A DNA stretch of 32,173 nucleotides from an uncultured Prevotella sp. (GTDB lineage Bacteria > Bacteroidota > Bacteroidia > Bacteroidales > Bacteroidaceae). Each line of letters begins with the position of its first letter. Positions within the stretch are counted from its first letter, which is position 1. Position numbers and translations under genes: made by a program. This document shows, in pieces, positions 16,998 through 24,582 of this stretch. The DNA lies in contig URJQ01000012.1 of assembly GCA_900548195.1 (NCBI GenBank), forward strand, positions 1 through 32,173. The letters run 5' to 3'. The notes under the pieces were generated by a model. It was not told the origin of the DNA, did no database searches, and worked only from the letters and a program-made list of their open reading frames with translations.

Positions 16998-17267
16998 TTA
17001 CTTACGAAGACCGAGAGCCTTGATAAGAGCACGATAGCGTGTGATGTCCTGATCCTTGAGGTATGCGAGGAGCGCACGACGCTTACCAACGAGCATTGTA
17101 AGGCTGCGAGCAGTCTTGTGGTCCTTGTGGTTCTTCTTGAGGTGCTCGGTAAGGTGCTTGATACGGAATGTGAAAAGAGCAACCTGGCTCTCTACTGAAC
17201 CTGTGTCTGTAGCAGACTTACCATACTGTGTGAAAATCTCTGTCTTCTTAGCTGAATCTAAATACAT
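16998..17267 (-). CDS. rpsO: 30S ribosomal protein S15
   Basis: An 89-residue primary 16S rRNA-binding protein of the small subunit platform. It has the full S15 pattern: DTGSVESQVALFTFRI near residues 21-36, LTEHLKKNHKDHKTARSL, then GKRRALLAYLKDQD and the C-terminal RYRALIKALGLRK. Length is exactly that of the family. It converges on dnaE and has its own promoter-like element and terminator. In other bacteria S15 often represses its own mRNA through a structured leader, and a hairpin is present in this leader (17344-17365). Confidence 0.98.
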   Translation of the reverse strand: MYLDSAKKTEIFTQYGKSATDTGSVESQVALFTFRIKHLTEHLKKNHKDHKTARSLTMLVGKRRALLAYLKDQDITRYRALIKALGLRK

Positions 17268-17343
17268 AGTGTAAATTGATGTGATTAAATGAGTTAATAA
17301 TATTACATCCTTCTGACGCAGTACGACTAATCACTGACGCGGG

Positions 17344-17389
17344 TTGCTGTCATCGGATGCAGCAAATAATTTTTGCGGGTGCAAAGTTA
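17344..17389 (-). promoter_or_regulatory. rpsO promoter -7 element and leader hairpin
   Basis: Reverse-strand TAACTTTG at 17389-17382 fits TAnnTTTG; the -33 element is weak. Just downstream, TTGCTG and CAGCAA (17365-17360 with 17349-17344) form a leader hairpin extended by CAT/ATG pairing. The leader would be about 105 nt. Autoregulation by S15 is possible but not shown. Confidence 0.55.
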
Positions 17390-17440
17390 GTAATTTTTCT
17401 TTAGAAAAAAGAATTTATGCTTATCTTTTTTTGAAAAAAG

Positions 17441-17587
17441 TTTGTTTTGTGGTTTGGTGGTCTTGTTGTTTGGTTGTTTTGTGGTCTTGTTGTCTTGTGG
17501 TTTGGTGGTCTTGTTGTTTGGTTATTTTGTTGTTTTGTGGTTTGATTATTTGACTATCAACTAAATAACCAAACAATCAGACAACAA
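17441..17587. repeat. G/T-rich tandem and inverted repeat at the 3' end of the cob operon
   Basis: Low-complexity TTGTGG/TTTGGT/CTTGTTG units. A 29-bp stretch at 17447-17475 is repeated exactly at 17495-17523 (48-bp offset). From about 17528 the sequence folds back, with 17528-17553 imperfectly complementary to 17560-17587. The second arm carries the stop codon and last codons of cbiB. Confidence 0.75.
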
Positions 17588-18585
17588 GCTATCACCTCCG
17601 CAACGAAGCAAACTCTGATGCTGAGCCTCATGTCTTCGGTGTTTAATAGACGCGGATTGGTGCCAATATGTGGCTTATAGAATGCTTGTCCGAAGTAATT
17701 GTGGGTGCCACCAAATCGACAATCGAGTATTCCTGCGAGGGCAGCTTCGGGCCATCCGCTGTTTGGAGAGGCGTGATTACGTGCATTTCGCCATACGAAA
17801 GCAAAGAGATTAGGGAGCGAAAAGATGCGAAGACGCATCAAAGCATTGGCTAATAGCATTATGACAGCCGTGAGGCGAGCAGGGATATAGTTTGCTATAT
17901 CGTCGATATGCGCAGCCCAGCAGCCGAAATCCTTGTATCTCTCGTTTTGATAACCAATCATTGAGTCGAGTGTGTTGACCATTTTGTATGCCAACATACC
18001 TGGCACTCCAAGCAGAGCAAACCAGAAAAGCGGTGCGATAACGCCGTCGGAAAGATTTTCAGCCAATGTCTCAAGGGCGGCAGTGCGCACCTCTTGCGCT
18101 GAGAGTTGCTGAGTATCGCGTCCCACTATGCGTGCCACTTGCTTTCTTCCTTTATCCAAACTCTCATCTACAGCCTCAAAGACCATGCGCACTTCCTTGC
18201 GAAGCGTGTGACCTGCGAGGCAGAAGAAGAGCATGAGAGTGAAGAAAATGCCGTGGACTATCTGCAGGAAAGAGGAGAAAGCAGGAGATATAGCATCCGA
18301 AAGAATAGGATATAACGTGCTATTCTCTATCCATTCTGGCAGTTTCCACAAGGCGAAGAATATGCCAAAGACCAGCGCGATGCTTACGATGGCAAAAATA
18401 GCGCCTTTAGCCTTGCGGTGTGTTCCCTTATTGAGGCGGTGCTCCCAGAAGCTAATCCATTTGCCCATATACACCACGGGGTGTGGCAATCGTGCTGGAT
18501 CACCGAGCAAGAGGTCCATTATCCATCCGCAAATGAGGATAGAGAGCAGGATATGTGATGAGATGAATGCTATTGCTTGCTCCAT
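17557..18585 (-). CDS. cbiB: Adenosylcobinamide-phosphate synthase CbiB (CobD of aerobic nomenclature)
   Basis: A 342-residue integral membrane enzyme that attaches aminopropanol phosphate to adenosylcobyric acid. The N-terminal DLLLGDPARLPHPVVYMG motif is diagnostic, and AAHIDDIANYIPARLTAV, SPNSGWPEAALAGILDCRFGGTHNYFG and several hydrophobic segments complete the family pattern. It overlaps the upstream decarboxylase gene by 16 bp, so translation is probably coupled and the aminopropanol donor and its user are made together. The last residues (LIVWLFS) are encoded inside the G/T-rich inverted repeat, so the C-terminus may differ from relatives. Confidence 0.95.
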   Translation of the reverse strand: MEQAIAFISSHILLSILICGWIMDLLLGDPARLPHPVVYMGKWISFWEHRLNKGTHRKAKGAIFAIVSIALVFGIFFALWKLPEWIENSTLYPILSDAISPAFSSFLQIVHGIFFTLMLFFCLAGHTLRKEVRMVFEAVDESLDKGRKQVARIVGRDTQQLSAQEVRTAALETLAENLSDGVIAPLFWFALLGVPGMLAYKMVNTLDSMIGYQNERYKDFGCWAAHIDDIANYIPARLTAVIMLLANALMRLRIFSLPNLFAFVWRNARNHASPNSGWPEAALAGILDCRFGGTHNYFGQAFYKPHIGTNPRLLNTEDMRLSIRVCFVAEVIACCLIVWLFS

Positions 18586-19556
18586 TGCTTCAATGCTTTT
18601 ATGAGTTCATCGTTTTCCTGTGGCGTCTGAACAGCGATGCGGAAATAAGAAGAGTCGAGCCCTTCAAAGTTGGATGCGTCGCGTATCAGTATGCCATGCT
18701 CTAAGGCAAGAAATTCCTTCAGCAGTGTGGCAGTTCCGATGAGAGTACGACATAGGAGTATGTGAGAGTCGGAAGGCATCACCTCCATCGACTCTATCTC
18801 AGCGATTTTTCCAGCCACTCGCTTGCGTTCCTCTATCAGTTTTGGCATATCGAGCTGATAATCGCTCACATGATCGAGCAGATAGTCGCCAGCATCCAGA
18901 GCCAGTTGGTTCACCGACCACGGCATTCTGCCTTTCTTTACCTTATTCAATAAGGCAGCGTTAGCGGTGACATAGCCTAATCGTAATCCAGGAATGGCAA
19001 AGCCTTTAGTCATAGAATGCAGCATGAGGATATTGGGATAGCGAGCCGCTTCCGCAGGAGATATGAGCGGTTGCAACGTGAAAGCGGCGTAACTTGCGTC
19101 AATCACGTACGTGGTATTGCGGTTTTCGCTGATGATAGCGAGCAGATCATCCTTGTCAATTGTCAGTCCCGTAGGGTTATTGGGATTGCAAAGCCATATC
19201 ATATCCTCGTCATCACTATCCAATTTGTGTCCGAACATACGGCAAGCGTCCTGATATTCAGCAAATGTAGGCTGCAAAATGGAAGACGCCGCACCCTGAA
19301 AAGCCTGTGCTATGAGGTAAATAGCTTCTGTAGCTCCATTTGTCACCATTACCTCAGCAGGGTTTAAGTCGAGCATGGAGGCAAGTTTGCGCTCCAGAGA
19401 GACAGGTGCAGGTTCGGGATAGTTTACCACTCGTGGCAGACAAGCAGCCAGATGAGCGAACAATCCGTCGTGATTGAAGTGATTATATACGTTTGAACTG
19501 AAGTTTATTCTGATGTTCTTGTATCGTTGTAGGTCGTCTCCGTGTCCGTTTAGCAT
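18570..19556 (-). CDS. cobD: L-threonine-O-3-phosphate decarboxylase (PLP-dependent, CobD/CobC-type)
   Basis: A 328-residue fold-type I PLP enzyme that makes (R)-1-amino-2-propanol phosphate for the cobalamin nucleotide loop. The opening MLNGHGDDL and INFSSNVY match the family (HGG...DFSxN in relatives). ATEAIYLIAQAF lies in the PLP phosphate-binding region, WLCNPNNPTGL is the cofactor-contact segment, and SMTKGFAIPGLRLGY carries the Schiff-base Lys and the phosphate-binding Arg region. General histidinol-phosphate aminotransferases share these motifs; the tight overlap with cobQ (7 bp) and cbiB (16 bp) decides the assignment. It is somewhat shorter than the Salmonella enzyme. Confidence 0.9.
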   Translation of the reverse strand: MLNGHGDDLQRYKNIRINFSSNVYNHFNHDGLFAHLAACLPRVVNYPEPAPVSLERKLASMLDLNPAEVMVTNGATEAIYLIAQAFQGAASSILQPTFAEYQDACRMFGHKLDSDDEDMIWLCNPNNPTGLTIDKDDLLAIISENRNTTYVIDASYAAFTLQPLISPAEAARYPNILMLHSMTKGFAIPGLRLGYVTANAALLNKVKKGRMPWSVNQLALDAGDYLLDHVSDYQLDMPKLIEERKRVAGKIAEIESMEVMPSDSHILLCRTLIGTATLLKEFLALEHGILIRDASNFEGLDSSYFRIAVQTPQENDELIKALKQWSKQ

Positions 19557-20968
19557 GATATTATCTTGTAAATTCTGTCGATGTCAACGTATTTCCTAAT
19601 ATGTTCAGCCAGCAAGTCATACTGCTTTTCCTTAAATTCTTTGGCGCTGATGGTTTCCTTCAGCGCCTTTTTTGTGCAGTAAGGGCGCAGGATGCTGTCT
19701 ATTACAGGTGCGTTATCGAGGAAGCCGTGGATGTAAGTGCCGAGGCAGTTGCCCTGTCTGAGTATCTGCTCTTCGGTGGTGCTGACTCCCTGATGTATCT
19801 CATATCCTTCGCAATCCTTTCCTTCGAAAGAGAAATGCACCTGCTGTGTGGTCTTCTCAGCAGTCATAGTGGTCTCTATGTCGAGCAGTCCAAGTCCTGG
19901 AAGTGCTGGAACACTGCCCTCTATACCGTCGGGATCGAGAACTGCCTGTCCCAACATCTGATAGCCTCCACATATTCCTATTACGGTTTTGCCATCCTTA
20001 TGGGCACGTATTATGGCTTGCGCCACGCCGTTGCGACGCAGTTCGTAGAGGTCATCGAGAGTAGCTTTAGTGCCAGGAAGGATGATTATGTCGGCGTGCG
20101 CAATATCCTCTACATTAGAGGTATAGAATAGATTTACCCGCTCATCGCGCTCAAGAGTGGAGAAATCGGTGAAGTTACTGATGTGCCTCAGCAGTACAAC
20201 GGCGATGTTTACCTTACCTTCGGCAGGCGAACGGTGCTTCTGTTCCAGTTCGACACTGTCTTCTTCGTCGATTGTAATATCCTTGAATACAGGCACAACG
20301 CCGAGCACCGGCACTCCGCATATTTCCTCCATCATCGTCTTTCCCTTTTCAAAAAGGCGGAGGTCTCCACGGAATTTATTGATGATAATGCCCTTGATGC
20401 GAGCTCTGTCCTCTGGAGTCTGGAGCATGATGCTGCCATAGCATGATGCGAAAACGCCACCTCTGTCTATATCAGCCACGAGGATGACGTTGGCATTAGC
20501 GTGCCTTGCCATTGGCATATTGACGAGGTCGGAGTCTCTGAGATTGATTTCCGACACACTTCCGGCTCCTTCCATGACGATAGGATTATATCGTTCAGCC
20601 AGTCTGTCGAAGGCATCATTGACGGCTTTGCGCAGTTCTTCGCGTCCTTCCTTTCGGAAATAATCGTATGCAGAGCGGTTGCCGATAGGCTTACCATTGA
20701 GCACCACCTGCGTGGTATGCTCCGAATTAGGTTTCAGGAGCAATGGATTCATATCCGTATGAGGGGCTATGGAGCATGCTTCAGCTTGCACTGCTTGTGC
20801 ACGTCCTATCTCTTTGCCGTCTGGAGTGGCGTAAGAATTGAGTGCCATATTCTGCGCTTTGAATGGCGCTGGCTTATATCCGTCTTGCAGGAAGATGCGG
20901 CATAGTGCTGTGCAGAGCACGCTTTTGCCTACGTCGCTTCCTGTGCCTACTAACATTAGTGGGGTCAT
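19550..20968 (-). CDS. cobQ: Adenosylcobyric acid synthase (glutamine-hydrolysing)
   Basis: A 472-residue amidotransferase (CbiP/CobQ) that adds four amide groups to adenosylcobyrinate a,c-diamide. The N-terminal dethiobiotin-synthetase-like ATPase has VGTGSDVGKSVL as P-loop, with FKAQNMALNSY and PLLLKPNSEHTTQVV typical of CobQ. The C-terminal class I-like glutamine amidotransferase domain has VIGICGGYQMLG with the catalytic Cys, GYEIHQG, and GTYIHGF with the catalytic His. The start at 20968 opens directly on the P-loop strand. It heads the second part of the cob cluster, separated from cobS by a 145-bp repeat-filled gap, and overlaps the next gene by 7 bp. Confidence 0.97.
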   Translation of the reverse strand: MTPLMLVGTGSDVGKSVLCTALCRIFLQDGYKPAPFKAQNMALNSYATPDGKEIGRAQAVQAEACSIAPHTDMNPLLLKPNSEHTTQVVLNGKPIGNRSAYDYFRKEGREELRKAVNDAFDRLAERYNPIVMEGAGSVSEINLRDSDLVNMPMARHANANVILVADIDRGGVFASCYGSIMLQTPEDRARIKGIIINKFRGDLRLFEKGKTMMEEICGVPVLGVVPVFKDITIDEEDSVELEQKHRSPAEGKVNIAVVLLRHISNFTDFSTLERDERVNLFYTSNVEDIAHADIIILPGTKATLDDLYELRRNGVAQAIIRAHKDGKTVIGICGGYQMLGQAVLDPDGIEGSVPALPGLGLLDIETTMTAEKTTQQVHFSFEGKDCEGYEIHQGVSTTEEQILRQGNCLGTYIHGFLDNAPVIDSILRPYCTKKALKETISAKEFKEKQYDLLAEHIRKYVDIDRIYKIISC

Positions 20969-20984
20969 TGGTCGGGGTGTTGAA

Positions 20985-21009
20985 ATAAAATATCAATAAA
21001 TAAAAATAT
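20985..21009. repeat. A/T-rich inverted-repeat family, single arm
   Basis: ATATCAATAAATAAAAATAT matches one arm of the elements at 4588-4662 and 31977-32046, but no complementary second arm follows. It lies 17 bp upstream of the cobQ start, so it may be a decayed or partial copy. Confidence 0.55.
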
Positions 21010-21045
21010 ATAAAGATATAAAAGGGTCATGTGGGCAACCAAACT

Positions 21046-21115
21046 GCGTCAGCGCGATTTTTCACTCTTCACTTTTCACTCTTCACTTTTTACTTTTTAC
21101 TTTTCACTTTTCACT
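21046..21115. repeat. GTGAAGAGTGAAAA simple repeat, copy 2
   Basis: Tandem TTTTCACTCTTCAC-type units abutting the cobS stop codon (21116-21114). Bases 21046-21084 are identical over 39 bp to the reverse complement of 92-130. It fills most of the cobS-cobQ gap; no cobQ promoter was recognised here. Confidence 0.8.
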
Positions 21116-21908
21116 ATATATTCCCATTTATCACAAGAGCAAGATAGAACACTGCCTCTGTGATAATGAATGTGGCACCGCAACAATCGCCTGTATAGCC
21201 CTGGATGCGATGGCGCATATAGGCGAAAAGCAGGAGGGCGGTAATGGCTGATGCTACGGTAGGAACGATGAAAGAGGGAGAGAAAAACAGGCACATAGGC
21301 AACAAACCGAATACTAAACTGCCTGCCACCTCCATGAGAGAAGGGCGTGAATAGACGGTGAGTATCTTGGCTTCAGACTCTTTTCTGGCGTATGGCAGAA
21401 ACCAAATGATGCTGGAGCTTATCAGTTTGCAGACGCTATCAGCCACCACAAGCACCACTGCGCTCGCCATTTCTCCGAGCACCACCGTGAGTGTATTCCA
21501 TATAATAAGGTAATACATCACGAGTCCGAGCACGCCATAAGTGCCGATATGCGAATCTTTCATGATGCGCAACACGCCATCGCGCGACGTTCCACCTCCG
21601 AAACCATCGCAGAAATCAGCGAAGCCATCCTCATGTAGCGCTCCCGTCAGGAGGATTCTGCCAGCCAGACACAATGCTACGCCTACACCGATGGCAATAT
21701 TCATCCATTGGCAGAGGATGCAAATCCCCACCATCAGTCCGCCAGTGAACCATCCTGCCAATGGCCAGAGCGGCACTACCTGCTTGTAATATTCCGCTTC
21801 GATATTGCAAAGTCGCCATAAAGGCAACCTCGTAAACATGGTCAGTGCGGCAAGAATGCGCTTAGAAATACTTTGTAATGCTTGCATGAGCGAAGTTATC
21901 CATTTCAT
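21114..21908 (-). CDS. cobS: Adenosylcobinamide-GDP ribazoletransferase (cobalamin synthase)
   Basis: A 264-residue polytopic membrane enzyme that joins adenosylcobinamide-GDP to alpha-ribazole (phosphate), the last assembly step. The N-terminal ALTMFTRLPLW segment and the conserved LHEDGFADFCDGFGGG motif (the Asp-rich metal/substrate site), followed by RIMKDSHIGTYG, are diagnostic. The rest is hydrophobic helices. It overlaps the end of cobT by 47 bp in another frame. ATG codons at 21908 and 21887 are both possible starts; the first is listed and both keep the conserved region. The stop codon abuts a simple-sequence repeat. Confidence 0.94.
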   Translation of the reverse strand: MKWITSLMQALQSISKRILAALTMFTRLPLWRLCNIEAEYYKQVVPLWPLAGWFTGGLMVGICILCQWMNIAIGVGVALCLAGRILLTGALHEDGFADFCDGFGGGTSRDGVLRIMKDSHIGTYGVLGLVMYYLIIWNTLTVVLGEMASAVVLVVADSVCKLISSSIIWFLPYARKESEAKILTVYSRPSLMEVAGSLVFGLLPMCLFFSPSFIVPTVASAITALLLFAYMRHRIQGYTGDCCGATFIITEAVFYLALVINGNI

Positions 21909-22920
21909 TTATCATATTGACAGCCGACTGAACGATAGGGAAAGCGCATATAGCACCCGTGCCTTCACCCAGTCGCAGACCGAGATTGAGCAGAGGCTCC
22001 GCTCCCATAGCATTGAGCATCATGCGGTGTCCGCCCTCATCGCCACAGTGTCCGAAGATGGCATAGTCCATCACGTTGGCGTCTATCGCCCTTGCGCCGA
22101 GCATACAGGCAGTCATGATAAAACCATCGACGAGGATAATCATCCTTCTGCTTGCCGCTCTTAGCATTCCTCCTATTGCCGCAGCCATCTCATAGCCACA
22201 GAAATAAGCGCATATCTCTTCGGCAGAGCATGGAGACGACGCCTCCTTGGTGGCGTGGAAATTATCCACAGAGCGTTTTAACACATCATACTTATGGCGT
22301 ATTCCTTCTGTGGAAAGTCCGCTTCCTGCTCCTACACATTGGTCGAGTGGAATATTGAGAAAGAGGTGCATCAGCACGCTTGAAGGTGAAGTGTTTGCTA
22401 TACCCATTTCTCCGAAACTGATGATGTTGCATCCTTTTGCAAAACATTCATCCACCATCTCTGCTCCTACTGCGATTGCTCGTTGCCATTGCTCGTGGTT
22501 CATGGCAGGAGAGTGAAGGAAATTCTCTGTGCCGTAAGCTATTTTTCGGTCGATAATCTGTGGAAACTCATCGTGATTGAAATCATAATCCACGCCGACA
22601 TCTACGATTTTCAATTCAAATCCATGCTGTCTGCAGAACATATTGACGCCGCCTCCGCCGCGGGTGTAGTTCTTCATCTGCTGCCAAGTCACCTCACGAG
22701 GCGAGAAAGAGACGCCTTCCCGCTCTATGCCGTGGTCGCCTCCGAAGAGAATATGGCACGGATGGCGCAGCACAGGGGTGTCCGTCTCCTGTATAAGGCA
22801 GATCTGCAGGGCAAGGCTCTCCAGCCTTCCGAGCGATCCTTTCGGTTTGTTGAGATTGTCTATCTTGTCCTGCAGTGGGGCAATGAGACTTTTATCAGTC
22901 GGAGTCAAGTGTGTCATCAT
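21862..22920 (-). CDS. cobT: Nicotinate-nucleotide-dimethylbenzimidazole phosphoribosyltransferase
   Basis: A 352-residue enzyme that activates the lower-ligand base (dimethylbenzimidazole or another base) to its alpha-ribotide, using nicotinate mononucleotide. Family signatures are the N-terminal KIDNLNKPKGSLGRLE, the FGGDHGI segment, EMGIANTSPSS and the C-terminal LGLRLGEGTGA with the catalytic Glu. Its ATG overlaps the cobU stop (ATGA), and a second ATG follows immediately, so the start could be 22920 or 22917. The 3' end overlaps cobS by 47 bp. Length is normal. The base actually used by this organism cannot be told from sequence. Confidence 0.96.
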   Translation of the reverse strand: MMTHLTPTDKSLIAPLQDKIDNLNKPKGSLGRLESLALQICLIQETDTPVLRHPCHILFGGDHGIEREGVSFSPREVTWQQMKNYTRGGGGVNMFCRQHGFELKIVDVGVDYDFNHDEFPQIIDRKIAYGTENFLHSPAMNHEQWQRAIAVGAEMVDECFAKGCNIISFGEMGIANTSPSSVLMHLFLNIPLDQCVGAGSGLSTEGIRHKYDVLKRSVDNFHATKEASSPCSAEEICAYFCGYEMAAAIGGMLRAASRRMIILVDGFIMTACMLGARAIDANVMDYAIFGHCGDEGGHRMMLNAMGAEPLLNLGLRLGEGTGAICAFPIVQSAVNMINEMDNFAHASITKYF

Positions 22921-23414
22921 TTTATCTTTACATTTATTCCTGAAACCATCAGTATCACTTCATCAGCTTTAGAAGCTATGTATTGGTTGAGCCAACCCAG
23001 ATAGTCGGTAAACTTTCGTTGCAGGGCATTGGCGCTGGTGCCCCCCATTCCGATTTCGTTAGTCACGAAGATGAATGTAGCATCCTGCGAGGTAAAACGG
23101 TCAAACTCCCTCTTCACCTCCTCTATGTCCTTCATATCTTCAGACAGGAAATTGGTAAGCCAGAGCGTGCAGCAATCTATCAGCACCACGCGCCCAGTGA
23201 CATCATGCTTGCTGAGGTATTTCTCTTCCTCTATATTTGTCCATTCCGGTCCGCGTCGCATCTGGTGAATGAGCACTCTCTCCCGAAATTCGTCGTCCCA
23301 GATGTGTGCCGTGGCGAGATAGACAGGATGTGATGAAAGCGAGAGAGCCAGCTTTTCAGCGTATGTACTCTTGCCTGATCGCTGTCCGCCAGTTATCAGG
23401 ATAATCTTCTCCAT
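22917..23414 (-). CDS. cobU: Adenosylcobinamide kinase / adenosylcobinamide-phosphate guanylyltransferase
   Basis: A 165-residue bifunctional kinase and guanylyltransferase that turns adenosylcobinamide into its GDP derivative. The P-loop GGQRSGKST is at the N-terminus. It is followed by PVYLATA, RVLIHQMRRGPEW (with the His used as guanylylation site in relatives), LIDCCTLWLTNFL and VTNEIGMGGTSANALQRKFTDYLGWLNQ, all typical. It overlaps the adenosyltransferase gene upstream by 19 bp and cobT downstream by 4 bp. It is slightly shorter than the Salmonella protein (about 180) but with complete motifs. Confidence 0.96.
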   Translation of the reverse strand: MEKIILITGGQRSGKSTYAEKLALSLSSHPVYLATAHIWDDEFRERVLIHQMRRGPEWTNIEEEKYLSKHDVTGRVVLIDCCTLWLTNFLSEDMKDIEEVKREFDRFTSQDATFIFVTNEIGMGGTSANALQRKFTDYLGWLNQYIASKADEVILMVSGINVKIK

Positions 23415-23950
23415 ACAGTGTCTTCGACGTTGTTGTCCTGATTCAGTTTGCGTGAAAGCACGAAGAAATAGTCGCTCAGACGGTTGACGTAAGCCGTGAC
23501 ATTATCATCCACCACTGCTCCTGTCTCCACAAGGCGCAGTATCATGCGCTCTGCACGGCGGCAGACAGTGCGGCAGACGTGGGCAAAGGCAGCCGCTCTT
23601 GAGCCTCCAGGCAGAATGAAGAGGCGCAAAGGAGGCAGCAGTTCCTGCACTCTGTCTATCTCCTTCTCTACAGCCGAAATCATTTCGTCGGTCACGATAT
23701 TGCCCTGTCTCACATCCTTTTCGCTATTGTCGGTGGCGAGATAGCCCCCTACCACGAATAGATTAGCCTGCACTCCAGTCAGAAAATCAATGTCTTGACG
23801 GTCTGAGCAGTAAGTGATGAGCACTCCGATATGTGAATTTAGTTCATCCACAGTGCCGTAACTCTCCAGTCTCTCGCAGCATTTGCTGACGCGCTTGCCG
23901 CCTACGAGTGAGGTTTGGCCTTTATCTCCTGTCTTAGTATATACTTTCAT
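23396..23950 (-). CDS. pduO: PduO-type corrinoid (cob(I)yrinic acid a,c-diamide) adenosyltransferase
   Basis: A 184-residue ATP:cob(I)alamin/corrinoid adenosyltransferase of the PduO/MmaB type, which adds the upper adenosyl ligand. Motifs are the N-terminal YTKTGDKGQTSL (ATP binding), RLESYGTVDELNSHIG, LPGGSRAAAFAHVCRTVCRRAER and YVNRLSDYFFVLSRKLN. The frame is open to 24091, but the extra 47 residues translate the G/T repeat and are not credible, so the ATG at 23950 is used. First gene of the cob operon. Annotation pipelines may call it cobO; it is not of the CobA/CobO fold. Confidence 0.93.
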   Translation of the reverse strand: MKVYTKTGDKGQTSLVGGKRVSKCCERLESYGTVDELNSHIGVLITYCSDRQDIDFLTGVQANLFVVGGYLATDNSEKDVRQGNIVTDEMISAVEKEIDRVQELLPPLRLFILPGGSRAAAFAHVCRTVCRRAERMILRLVETGAVVDDNVTAYVNRLSDYFFVLSRKLNQDNNVEDTVWRRLS

Positions 23951-24074
23951 TGGTGATTGTTGGTTATGGGTTATTGGTTGTGGGTCGTTGGTTATGGGTT
24001 GTTGGTTGTGGGTTTTATTGAATGCAAAAATGAAACAACCATAAACCAACAACCGACAACCATAAACCAACAAG
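23951..24074. repeat. GGTTATGGGTTGTTGG inverted repeat in the cob operon leader
   Basis: A G/T-rich half (23951-24018) with GTTGGTTATGGG/GTTGGTTGTGGG units is followed by a short A-rich loop and an A/C-rich half (24034-24074) that is its imperfect reverse complement. It lies between the predicted promoter (24119-24089, reverse) and the ATG at 23950, so nearly the whole leader RNA would fold back. No cobalamin riboswitch motif is present here. Confidence 0.75.
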
Positions 24075-24088
24075 CCCGATGTGGTTTG

Positions 24089-24119
24089 CAAAAATAGGAA
24101 TTTTTATCGAGTGCTACAA
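24089..24119 (-). promoter_or_regulatory. Bacteroidetes-type promoter of the cob operon
   Basis: On the reverse strand TTG (24119-24117) and TATTTTTG (24096-24089, fits TAnnTTTG) are separated by 20 bp. The start would be near 24082, giving a leader of about 130 nt. Between here and the array element (24120-24324) no gene or RNA is recognised. Confidence 0.6.
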
Positions 24120-24324
24120 GTTTTGTGGGGATAATCTGCTTTATTTCCCCCAAAAAATGTGGAGAACAACAGTGAAACATACTTATCATCCTTTTCTTTG
24201 GGGAGAAAACATGAGAAGCCGAAAGAATGCTTCTGGGCTTAGATAAAAGAAAATGTAAAACTAAAAAAGCTAAGCGTTATGGAGCCTGCGTCCACCATCT
24301 TTCGCCAGAAGAAAATGTGGAAAA

Positions 24325-24537
24325 TTGTCCTATTTTTCCGTCATAGGAACACAGCCGTAAAGCACCCTTGTAACATGCTGAATATCAATATATTGCAAAA
24401 GCATAGATATTAGGAGGTAAAAGCATAGATATTACATGGTAATAACATAGCTTTTACGACGTAATAACTATGCTATTGCAACGTGAAAGCTTAGCAATCG
24501 CAAAACAATAGCTTTGCGATTACTTTTTTGTTCTATT
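24325..24537 (+). repeat. 22-bp-period palindrome array element, copy B
   Basis: Six 19-bp imperfect palindromes start at 24395, 24417, 24439, 24461, 24483 and 24505, exactly 22 bp apart, with spacers gag, atg, gac, aac, aaa. Examples are GTAAAAGCATAGATATTAC, GTAATAACATAGCTTTTAC and ACAATAGCTTTGCGATTAC. TTGTCCTATT (24325-24334) and TTGTTCTATT (24528-24537) bracket it. The lead-in from bracket to first unit is 70 bp, against 69 bp in copy A read in the same orientation, while the lead-in sequence itself is not conserved. The upstream bracket is part of a 13-bp direct repeat, CTATTTTTCCGTC, at 24330 and 24533. Confidence 0.85.
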
Positions 24538-24582
24538 TTTCCGTCCTTGATTTTCTTATGTATTATGCCTGACCAGACAAAT

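Noticed and set aside
23951..24091. N-terminal 47-residue extension of the adenosyltransferase
   Set aside because: It translates the G/T repeat, has no similarity to the family, and the conserved start MKVYTKTGDKG is at 23950.
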